From: a virus
Direction: 5' to 3' (one strand)
IMG/VR virus record: IMGVR_UViG_3300044835_000051
Location: 1-63,591 of that record
DNA length: 63,591 nt
In this document: positions 58,174-63,591 of the stretch, one piece after another
Position numbering within the stretch: the first letter of the stretch is position 1
How the letters are laid out: each line of letters starts with the position of its first letter
Notes under the pieces: model-generated
Databases searched by the model: none
Seen by the model: the letters and a program-made list of their open reading frames with translations, nothing else
Told to the model about the DNA's origin: nothing
Made by a program: the position numbers and the translations under genes

Positions 58174-58349
58174 GAAGGGTCTCCAGTTGATTCGTAGGGA
58201 GCCGGGGTGTAGCACGATACCACACCGCCGAGGACGACATCACTGCCGAGTATCTCCGACAGGTTCGTTGCGAGGTTCATACCCGCCTGGCGGCCCTCCT
58301 CCGGGTCGTCACATTCGATGGGCACGTGCATGATGAGTACGCAGATCAC
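58170..58349 (-). CDS. Small hypothetical protein, 59 aa
   Basis: GTG 58349 overlaps the preceding TGA. VICVLIMHVPIECDDPEEGR and MNLATNLSEILGSDVVLGGV suggest an alpha/beta fold. The stop overlaps the MoxR GTG. The palindrome at 58208-58224 lies within its last codons. Confidence 0.5.
   Translation of the reverse strand: MICVLIMHVPIECDDPEEGRQAGMNLATNLSEILGSDVVLGGVVSCYTPAPYESTGDPS
58208..58224. promoter_or_regulatory. Palindromic operator candidate, copy 4
   Basis: Plus-strand TGTAGCA-CGA-TACCACA, 34 bases upstream of the MoxR GTG. It matches the consensus TGTRGYA-N3-TRCYACA. Being inside a small coding region makes the functional claim weaker than for the three intergenic copies. Confidence 0.45.
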
Positions 58350-58708
58350 TCGGCTTCGGCCCTGAGTCGGAGATTGTGTTCGAGGTTCGTCTCTTCCGCG
58401 GGCGCCTCGATGAAGTCCCTGACCGTTTCGTCGGTGTGCTTGGCGAGCCTGCGGAATGAGTGAAGGAACCTGAGCACCTCGCCGGCCTCCTCGTCGGCCT
58501 CCTTGTCGCCGGGGAGCAGGTACCCGACGATGCGGTCGAACTCGCCGTCGAGGGCTTCCTTCAGTCGCGAGAGCTTGCGAACCTCGACGCCGGCCGTGTC
58601 CAGCTCGATCTCGTGGGCGATGTCCCATAGGGTCGCGCTCAGTTCGGGTGGCGTGTCGACGGCCTTCGCGATTTCATACAGCCGGTGAACTTCGTCGCGG
58701 GTGGCCAT
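58346..58708 (-). CDS. Helical hypothetical protein, 120 aa
   Basis: MATRDEVHRLYEIAKAVDTP, RKLSRLKEALDGEFDRIVGY, FLHSFRRLAKHTDETVRDFI. All-helical and acidic at the C-terminus. Its ATG overlaps the stop of the small membrane protein upstream (TAATG). Confidence 0.6.
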   Translation of the reverse strand: MATRDEVHRLYEIAKAVDTPPELSATLWDIAHEIELDTAGVEVRKLSRLKEALDGEFDRIVGYLLPGDKEADEEAGEVLRFLHSFRRLAKHTDETVRDFIEAPAEETNLEHNLRLRAEAE

Positions 58709-58791
58709 TACCTCTTGTCCTCCTTGTCCTTGTTGTCCATGAGCGTCATGGCGATGATGAACAGAATCACGATGATGAAGAGGGTGGTCAT
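58708..58791 (-). CDS. Single-span membrane micropeptide, 27 aa
   Basis: MTTLFIIVILFIIAMTLMDN is a transmembrane helix, followed by a charged KDKEDKR tail. The start overlaps the upstream TGA and the stop overlaps the next ATG, so it is in the translation chain. It could anchor or regulate a partner; a holin or antiholin role cannot be decided. Confidence 0.55.
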   Translation of the reverse strand: MTTLFIIVILFIIAMTLMDNKDKEDKR

Positions 58792-59051
58792 GCGGTCTCC
58801 TCGGCGTAGACGAACGCCACGTAGTCGGGGTTGATGTAGGCGCTCTGAGTGCGCTGGAGGTAGGGGTCGACGGGCGGCCCGGTGCGCGGGACCGTGGCCT
58901 TGCGATGGTCGTTCCTGTCGCCCCACACGCCGAACAGAATCTCGCCGGCCTTCAGGAGATCGCGCGTGGCGTTGATGGCTTCGATCGCGGTGAAGTCGGT
59001 GTCGCCCACTTCGAGCGTGAAGCGGCCCCCCTGGCTGAGCGCTATCGTCAC
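58788..59051 (-). CDS. Small hypothetical protein, 87 aa
   Basis: GTG 59051. TIALSQGGRFTLEVGDTDFT, AIEAINATRDLLKAGEILFG, then SAYINPDYVAFVYAEE. Beta-alpha-beta. A GGAG (in CTGGAGTTAC) lies upstream at long spacing. No function is recognised. Confidence 0.55.
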   Translation of the reverse strand: MTIALSQGGRFTLEVGDTDFTAIEAINATRDLLKAGEILFGVWGDRNDHRKATVPRTGPPVDPYLQRTQSAYINPDYVAFVYAEETA

Positions 59052-59056
59052 GAGCG

Positions 59057-59773
59057 TTACGGTGTAACTCCAGTCGGTTCGATAGTGATGACGTCGGCGC
59101 AGGCCCAGTACTCGGCCTCGGCTTTCTCGCGGGCGATCTCTTCGGCGCAGCCTTCGGCCATCGCGTTGCCTTCGGACACGAGGTACTCGCGGTCCTTCGG
59201 GTCGAACGGGTCGGCGATGAAGCCCCAGACCGAGTCGAGGAGGACGCCGGGGATGCCGTCACTCATCGTCGGTTCGCGGATGACGATGCCGACCACGTCG
59301 CCTTGCAGCCACTTGTCCAGCTCACCGATGCGAGCCTCGGCGTACTTGGTGGCGTCGTCAACGCTGCCGGACCATTCGGTGCCAAGGTCCTTCCGGGTGA
59401 AGCAGATCGCGGCGTTCGGGTCGTCGTTGTTCATGCGGAGACGGCAGCCGTTCGAGCCGTGGTCCTCGAAGCGCAGCCCGATCGTCAGCACGGCGCCGTA
59501 CCCGTGGCGCATGTACTGCGGCAGGTCGCAGTCGACATAGCCACCGCCGCCGCACTTCTCGCAGCTCGACAGGTCCTCATAGCCTTCGCAGTCCGGGCAG
59601 TCCAGTGTGAGGTCCGGTTCGCCGATCGTCTCGTCGCCGTCGAAGTCGCGCGTCCACGAGTAGATCGTGCCGGCGTTGTCATTCTGCTGCGGATCGGCGT
59701 AGGAGCCGTCCTCGTCGTGCACGAACTCGACTACGAGCCCGGCATGTTCGTAGCTGTCGGCCACCTCAGTCAT
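59057..59773 (-). CDS. DnaJ-type zinc-motif protein, 238 aa
   Basis: The N-terminal HAGLVVEFVHDEDGSYADPQ part precedes a zinc centre: LDCPDCEGYEDLSSCEKCGG, GGYVDC. A beta domain (MRHGYGAVLTIGLRFEDHGS) and a helical C-terminus (EEIAREKAEAEYWACADVIT) follow. The CxxCxGxx repeats resemble DnaJ zinc domains, but there is no J domain. ATG 59773 is used. Confidence 0.6.
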   Translation of the reverse strand: MTEVADSYEHAGLVVEFVHDEDGSYADPQQNDNAGTIYSWTRDFDGDETIGEPDLTLDCPDCEGYEDLSSCEKCGGGGYVDCDLPQYMRHGYGAVLTIGLRFEDHGSNGCRLRMNNDDPNAAICFTRKDLGTEWSGSVDDATKYAEARIGELDKWLQGDVVGIVIREPTMSDGIPGVLLDSVWGFIADPFDPKDREYLVSEGNAMAEGCAEEIAREKAEAEYWACADVITIEPTGVTP

Positions 59774-60039
59774 TGCCCTTCCTCCCAAATGTTGCGGGCG
59801 ACACGCTCCCAATCGGCAGCGTTCTCGGGGTCGCCTCCGATGATCTGCCGGGCGGCCTGCTCGAACGTCATGCTGGAGTCGAGTTCGATGACGAGCTTGG
59901 CGAGTTCGATGGCGTCGTCCTCGATGATGTTCGCGAGCGCGTCTGTGACGTCGTCCTCGATGTCGGTGCCGTCGTTGATGTCGAGAATGCGCCGCGCGAC
60001 AACGCGCAGTCGTGCCAGTTCGTTGGTGTGGTCGGTCAT
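59770..60039 (-). CDS. Small acidic helical protein, 89 aa
   Basis: MTDHTNELARLRVVARRILD, INDGTDIEDDVTDALANIIE, FEQAARQIIGGDPENAADWE. The DVTDALANI segment is encoded by a 30-bp stretch that recurs exactly in the gene at 60890. Confidence 0.55.
   Translation of the reverse strand: MTDHTNELARLRVVARRILDINDGTDIEDDVTDALANIIEDDAIELAKLVIELDSSMTFEQAARQIIGGDPENAADWERVARNIWEEGQ
59924..59953. repeat. 30-bp direct repeat, copy 1
   Basis: The 30 bases beginning ATGATGTTCGCGAGC are identical to those at 60994-61023. Both encode DVTDALANI on the minus strand in different small genes. Confidence 0.6.
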
Positions 60040-60416
60040 TACGATTGAACCTCCGTTGAGCCGTGGCCGTCGCCGGTGTGTTCGGGGTACTCGCTTTCCA
60101 GTCCGGCGAGCGTGCTCTCACACAACTTCGCCCAGTCGTTGTAAAGGTCACTAAGGTTGGCTTCGATCTGCGTGTCCGTGAAGCGGTCGGCCGCGCCATC
60201 GTGGAACTCGCGGAACGCCTGGACGCTTGTGTCGATGATCGAATCGCTCGCGCCGTAAGGGTCAAACCCACCCTTGAGTCGCCATTCGTCGAGTGCCTGC
60301 ACCAACTCGGCGAGTTCTACGGCGGCCTCGACGACGGAGACTTGGTCCTTCCACGCTCCGTCGATGATCTCTTTGGCCAGCTCACGCTGGCGCTTGAGGT
60401 TCTCGTTCGGGTCCAT
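60039..60416 (-). CDS. Helical acidic hypothetical protein, 125 aa
   Basis: MDPNENLKRQRELAKEIIDG, VSVVEAAVELAELVQALDEW, TQIEANLSDLYNDWAKLCES. The C-terminal EHTGDGHGST resembles PHTGDGHAGN in the next upstream gene, a short shared motif. No function is recognised. Confidence 0.55.
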   Translation of the reverse strand: MDPNENLKRQRELAKEIIDGAWKDQVSVVEAAVELAELVQALDEWRLKGGFDPYGASDSIIDTSVQAFREFHDGAADRFTDTQIEANLSDLYNDWAKLCESTLAGLESEYPEHTGDGHGSTEVQS

Positions 60417-60890
60417 CTAGCACCACTCCCAGGTCCGGTTCAGTAGGGTCGGGTCGTCTGCCTTGGTGATCGTGGCCGTGTAGCAAGAGTTCCCGGCATG
60501 GCCGTCGCCCGTGTGCGGCCACACGATCTCCTGCCACCAGTCCTCGTCGATCACGTCACGCGCGGGCAGTTCGATGTCAAGCTCGGAGTGGTGCCCGTCC
60601 TCGTAGTCGTTCTCGATGTGGACAGTGACCTGCGGTCCGAGGAGTTCGCGCATCAGGTTCTCGACCGCCTGGCGCACCTCCGAGGTCTCCGGCAGGTGGG
60701 CAACCTCCGCGATGTGGTTGCATGCCCAGTCGGTCATCTCCGGGTCTTCGCGGTCGAAGTCCTTGGGACCGTTGAACGATGAGCCGAGGTCGATCTCGAA
60801 GCGCTCGACCGTCACGTCACCTTCAGTTTCGGTGACGTAGGTGTTCTCGAAGTCCGGGTCGCGGATCACCAGTTCGATTACGCGCGCCAT
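60417..60890 (-). CDS. Hypothetical protein, 157 aa
   Basis: MARVIELVIRDPDFENTYVT is beta-rich, followed by MTDWACNHIAEVAHLPETSE and VTVHIENDYEDGHHSELDIE, then IVWPHTGDGHAGNSCYTATI. No family is recognised. Confidence 0.55.
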   Translation of the reverse strand: MARVIELVIRDPDFENTYVTETEGDVTVERFEIDLGSSFNGPKDFDREDPEMTDWACNHIAEVAHLPETSEVRQAVENLMRELLGPQVTVHIENDYEDGHHSELDIELPARDVIDEDWWQEIVWPHTGDGHAGNSCYTATITKADDPTLLNRTWEWC

Positions 60891-61108
60891 CAGTCGTCCT
60901 CTCTCGCTTTCCAGAGCAACTCGGCGCTGAAGTGACCTTCGGCGGACCCGACGGCCATGTCGAAGTCAAGCCCCTTGCTCTCGCAGTAGTGCATGATGTT
61001 CGCGAGCGCGTCTGTGACGTCGGTCTGGTCGTCGTTCATGCCGATGTCAGGCGAGCCGGCCACGATCGCTCGATAGCCGAAGCCTGCGCGGTCCTCGTTC
61101 GTCTGCAT
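60890..61108 (-). CDS. Small hypothetical protein, 72 aa
   Basis: ATG 61108 (MQTNEDRAGFGYRAIVAGSP). It contains DVTDALANIMHYCESKGLDF, encoded partly by the second copy of the 30-bp repeat. GGAGGAG lies just upstream, within the end of the preceding frame. Confidence 0.5.
   Translation of the reverse strand: MQTNEDRAGFGYRAIVAGSPDIGMNDDQTDVTDALANIMHYCESKGLDFDMAVGSAEGHFSAELLWKAREDD
60994..61023. repeat. 30-bp direct repeat, copy 2
   Basis: Identical to 59924-59953. Flanking sequence is not similar, so the shared stretch is either a gene-conversion tract or a recently duplicated segment. Confidence 0.6.
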
Positions 61109-61110
61109 GG

Positions 61111-61263
61111 TCACTCCTCCTCGTAGCCGTCGAACCACCGGCCGCCGTGCTCGGCGTCGTCGCCCCTGGTCGAGTCGTCGTTGCAGTGCGCCCGCGCCCG
61201 TTCGAGCGTAAGGCCAGTCTCGATGACCTCGTGGTTGTGCTCGTTCGCTTCGTCGGCATTCGG
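61111..61263 (-). pseudogene. Start-less conserved-looking ORF, possibly frameshifted near its ATG
   Basis: Fifty codons read NADEANEHNHEVIETGLTLE, then RARAHCNDDSTRGDD and GRWFDGYEEE, a composition and ending typical of small actinophage proteins (GLTLxxARAHC...WFDGY). The frame has no ATG, GTG or TTG after the in-frame TGA that closes the preceding gene. An ATG with GGAG upstream exists at the right place but one frame off. A one-base change near the start, real or a sequencing error, would restore a complete gene. Readthrough of the TGA is another possibility. Confidence 0.5.
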
Positions 61264-61632
61264 TCAGACTCCAGTTCGTTCGTAGGAGCGCGGGAGGTGG
61301 CGCAGGAACTCGACATTCTCGCCCTTCGGCATGTACTCGCGGCATTGCCGCTTGAAGTCCTCGACGCCCTTGTACTGACCGACGATCGCGTTCGGGTCGC
61401 GCTTGAGCAGGTCGGCGATCAGCCAACCCCACGCGGTCCACGATGCGGCCCTCTCGCCGGGACGACCGTTCGCGGCGCGCTTCCCGTACATGCTGGAGCA
61501 GTAGAAGGTGATGCCACCGCGAGGTGCCGTGATGATGCTCGCGACGTCGATGTCATGGCCCTTCGAGCGCGCGTAACGCGCAGCGGCGTACACGTCAGCT
61601 TCCTTGAGCGTGGTTCGAGACTGGATTCGCAT
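61264..61632 (-). CDS. Hypothetical protein, 122 aa
   Basis: MRIQSRTTLKEADVYAAARY, then HDIDVASIITAPRGGITFYC, SWTAWGWLIADLLKRDPNAI and FKRQCREYMPKGENVEFLRH. The ATG follows AACGAACGGACATC. It ends in frame with the start-less ORF downstream. No function is recognised. Confidence 0.6.
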   Translation of the reverse strand: MRIQSRTTLKEADVYAAARYARSKGHDIDVASIITAPRGGITFYCSSMYGKRAANGRPGERAASWTAWGWLIADLLKRDPNAIVGQYKGVEDFKRQCREYMPKGENVEFLRHLPRSYERTGV

Positions 61633-61644
61633 GATGTCCGTTCG

Positions 61645-62049
61645 TTAGACGTCCGCGGTTCCGTCGCCGCAGTCGTAAGGGTGGTGATCGTCGGGCTCGC
61701 CGTAGACCTTCGCAGCGGCCGTGAGCCGTTCGCCCAGCTCACCGAGCCCGCGGTCCCAGAAGCCGCCGCCGTGGCCGCAGCGCGTCAGCCAGAAGTCGTG
61801 GCCGGCGTAGGAATCGACCGACCCTTGGCTCGGGTCGTAAGCGCATCGTTCGCAGTAGAGCAGTAGGTCGGCTTCGTTCGCCTCGCAAAACGCGCGACAG
61901 TCAACACTCATCTTCTCGCGCGCGCCTTCGCGCAGTTGGAGGTGCTCACGACCACCGAACTCGCCATCGGGGTCATTCTCGGGCGGCATGCAGTCCGCCC
62001 ACAGCGCACACTCGACGTAGCCGTCTATGAACCGTTCGATGTCGATCAC
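61645..62049 (-). CDS. Cys-rich hypothetical protein, 134 aa
   Basis: GTG 62049. MIDIERFIDGYVECALWADC, FCEANEADLLLYCERCAYDP, HDFWLTRCGHGGGFWDRGLG. The FWLTRxGHGxGFWDR phrase is frequent in actinophage proteins of unknown function. Start and stop are close to both neighbours. Confidence 0.65.
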   Translation of the reverse strand: MIDIERFIDGYVECALWADCMPPENDPDGEFGGREHLQLREGAREKMSVDCRAFCEANEADLLLYCERCAYDPSQGSVDSYAGHDFWLTRCGHGGGFWDRGLGELGERLTAAAKVYGEPDDHHPYDCGDGTADV

Positions 62050-62384
62050 GAGTCACACCGAATGCAGTTGCAGTCGTGTACGCCATCAGGAACTCCGTCG
62101 TAGTAGGTGGCGCAGACGATACGTTCGCCGTTGTCGACGTAGCGAAACAGCACGCCAGAGAAGAACGAGTCGTGGGCGATTCCGTCCCAGCCGGGTATGG
62201 GCGACAGCATGATGTCGCCGAGGTGGTAGACCCAGCGCTTGTAGCGCACGAACGACGCAGAGTCTTCGCCGCGTTCGAGCTTGTCCCAGTCCAGGTAGTC
62301 GAACTCTTCACGCTCTTTCGCGGTCAGTTCGTAGCTGTCGAGAATGTCGCGCGGCACGTTGTTCGTCGTGATCTCCAGCGCCAT
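62046..62384 (-). CDS. Hypothetical protein, 112 aa
   Basis: ATG 62384 overlaps the preceding TGA. MALEITTNNVPRDILDSYEL, EFDYLDWDKLERGEDSASFV, KRWVYHLGDIMLSPIPGWDG, then a Cys pair at the end (HDCNCIRCDS). Alpha/beta. Similar proteins occur in mycobacteriophages. No function is known. Confidence 0.6.
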   Translation of the reverse strand: MALEITTNNVPRDILDSYELTAKEREEFDYLDWDKLERGEDSASFVRYKRWVYHLGDIMLSPIPGWDGIAHDSFFSGVLFRYVDNGERIVCATYYDGVPDGVHDCNCIRCDS

Positions 62385-62617
62385 CAGGAACTCTGTTCGT
62401 TCGGCGTGAACCGTTCGATAGTGGTGCGAAGCGCCGAGGTGATCGCAGACGTGGCTTCGAGGTCTTCGAGGTCTTTGAGCCTCACGACCGCGCAAATCTG
62501 GCGCCCGTGATAGGCGTTATACGCCACCGGAACCTCCGCCATGACCTTGCCGCGAGTGTCCGGGTCGAGGTGGTACATCAGCGCATCGAGGAGCTGGTTC
62601 TTCTCGTGGTCGGTCAT
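62384..62617 (-). CDS. Small hypothetical protein, 77 aa
   Basis: MTDHEKNQLLDALMYHLDPD, then VPVAYNAYHGRQICAVVRLK and a C-terminal helix. GGAGG lies upstream of the ATG at 62617. No function is recognised. Confidence 0.6.
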   Translation of the reverse strand: MTDHEKNQLLDALMYHLDPDTRGKVMAEVPVAYNAYHGRQICAVVRLKDLEDLEATSAITSALRTTIERFTPNEQSS

Positions 62618-62970
62618 CAGTCCTCCAGTAGTGGGCAGTCGTCATGCAGGCGCACGATCACGTAGCCGTCGTTGGCGTACACGCGCACGTGGTCGGGCAG
62701 ACCGCCCTCGGCGTGATCGGCGAGATCGAAGGCGGCCTCCTGGTCGTCGGGGTTCGCGAACCACCCGCCGGCACGCTCCGCCCCTTCGAGCCGCTTCAGC
62801 TCCGCGACATCGCGTGAGGACAGCACGGCGCCGCATTCGGTGCAGTCGTTGACCCTCACCAGCGCCAGCCCGTCGGCCGTTCGCAGGCTTGCGCCCTCGC
62901 GAACCACCAGCACCGTGCCGTGCTCGTAGCATGGGCCAGTCTCATGGCTGCAATCGCAGGTTTCGGGCAT
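62617..62970 (-). CDS. Cys-rich hypothetical protein, 117 aa
   Basis: ATG 62970 with GGGAG. CDCSHETGPCYEHGTVLVVR, NDCTECGAVLSSRDVAELKR, then HVRVYANDGYVIVRLHDDCP. It is the first gene of the leftward arm, directly downstream of the promoter at 62997-63025, so it is probably an early gene. The function is unknown. Confidence 0.65.
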   Translation of the reverse strand: MPETCDCSHETGPCYEHGTVLVVREGASLRTADGLALVRVNDCTECGAVLSSRDVAELKRLEGAERAGGWFANPDDQEAAFDLADHAEGGLPDHVRVYANDGYVIVRLHDDCPLLED

Positions 62971-62996
62971 TCTGGCTCCCAAGGTCGAAAATGTGC

Positions 62997-63025
62997 ACTG
63001 TAGCGTGCCGTTCGTTACGGTTCAA
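62997..63025 (-). promoter_or_regulatory. Leftward consensus promoter TTGAAC-17-TACAGT
   Basis: On the minus strand, TTGAAC (63025-63020), a 17-base spacer and TACAGT (63002-62997) form a sigma-70-like promoter. It lies 27 bases before the first leftward gene's ATG. It is the best promoter match in the window. Confidence 0.6.
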
Positions 63026-63339
63026 CGGTCGTTCGCACGGATATGCGCGGTTAGCGCGATAGTCGAGATCGCGAACGAGCGGGTGCGGCTTTGCCCCGCG
63101 ACCCTGCGCAACAGAGCGTCCAGGTCACGGGGCTAAGCTCTCGCAGAGCCACGGATATGTCTTCGCGATCGTGGTCGCGCACACTGCCGTTCGTGCTTCT
63201 CGTGTGTTCGCGGGCGCATACGCACAGTGCCGGAGTTTCGCCGTTGGTCTAACCGCTCGCTCGTGCGCGAGACTGACTGCCGTTGTAACTGTGCTGCGCT
63301 GGCCGCTATTTGCTCCGGCCGAAGATGTGGGACAGCTCG

Positions 63340-63379
63340 GCTACTGAGCGCGTGCGATCTCTCACACGCGCTCAGTAGC
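63340..63379. repeat. Perfect 15-bp inverted repeat with 10-nt loop
   Basis: GCTACTGAGCGCGTG and its exact complement CACGCGCTCAGTAGC enclose CGATCTCTCA. No T-run follows on either strand. It may act as a terminator, a small RNA fold, or a protein-binding site. Confidence 0.7.
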
Positions 63380-63591
63380 AGCGCGGGTCGGGTATATGTG
63401 TGCGCGGTCGCTAAGGCACGCCGCGTGATCGACTTCGTAGAGCTAGCTACTCATACGGTCGCTCCTGTTCGAGTGAGCCGCAGTGCGCCACCGCTGACGC
63501 ACGTTCGCACGGAAATTGGGACGACATTCGCACGTTCGAGATACGCGCGGCCGGCGAAGGGCGAGCGCGGGCGCCGGCACCCTTGCGGGTG

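Larger units (their letters stand above)
62971..63591. other. Non-coding right end (control or end region)
   Basis: No convincing gene was found. It contains the leftward promoter and a 15-bp perfect inverted repeat. CGTTCGCACGGA occurs twice (about 63029 and 63502), CACGGATATG twice (about 63036 and 63152), and GTTCG is frequent. It may hold an origin, an immunity region, a small RNA or a DNA end, but nothing in the sequence decides this. Confidence 0.5.

Noticed and set aside
63455-63500. tRNA-like GTTCGAGT near the right end
   Set aside because: No acceptor, D or anticodon stems can be folded around it.

Overview
This window is most of, or possibly all of, the genome of a tailed double-stranded DNA phage with siphovirus architecture. 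The evidence is an ordered set: terminase, portal, protease/scaffold, capsid, connectors, tail tube, a frameshifted chaperone pair, a 2188-residue tape measure and tail tip genes. The DNA is GC-rich, GTG starts are common, and stop/start overlaps (ATGA, GTGA) join almost every gene. The small-gene repertoire (HNH-AP2 endonucleases, RusA, Cas4-like nuclease, MoxR/VWA, many small zinc proteins) suggests a high-GC, probably actinobacterial host. That host call is inference. No tRNA, rRNA or CRISPR array was seen.

Region 1 (1-32188, plus strand) is packaging and virion structure. The large terminase carries an intein. Inside the intein, in another reading frame, lies a zinc-finger/Vsr-like homing endonuclease. 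Portal, protease-scaffold fusion, a probable decoration protein and the major capsid protein follow. Next come a proline-rich protein and three fiber/lectin-like genes, then the connectors, tail tube, a tail assembly chaperone pair with a GGGAAAC slippery site, the tape measure with an exact 61-residue repeat, and tail tip/fiber genes ending in two paralogous poly-proline-hinged proteins.

Region 2 (32235-43482, plus strand) is recombination and replication: a likely ERF/Rad52-type annealing protein, RusA resolvase, Cas4/RecB-like nuclease, a replication adapter candidate, DnaB-like helicase, an SSB-like protein and a sigma-70-like factor. The sigma gene is preceded by a LexA-type half-site palindrome.

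Region 3 (43471-62970, minus strand) meets region 2 tail to tail. It holds a tyrosine recombinase, a GerE/LuxR-type HTH protein, many small zinc or hypothetical proteins, a MazG-like protein, a RuvB-like AAA+ ATPase, and a MoxR AAA+/VWA pair with an HNH gene inserted beside it. A consensus promoter at 62997-63025 reads leftward into this arm. Positions 62971-63591 are non-coding and contain a perfect 15-bp inverted repeat.

A 17-bp palindrome, TGTRGYA-N3-TRCYACA, occurs just upstream of four genes that begin transcription-unit-like blocks: the annealing protein, the HTH protein, the RuvB-like gene and the MoxR gene. It suggests one phage regulon. At least five mobile endonuclease genes are scattered through the genome. 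No endolysin, small terminase subunit or classical CI-type repressor was recognised.
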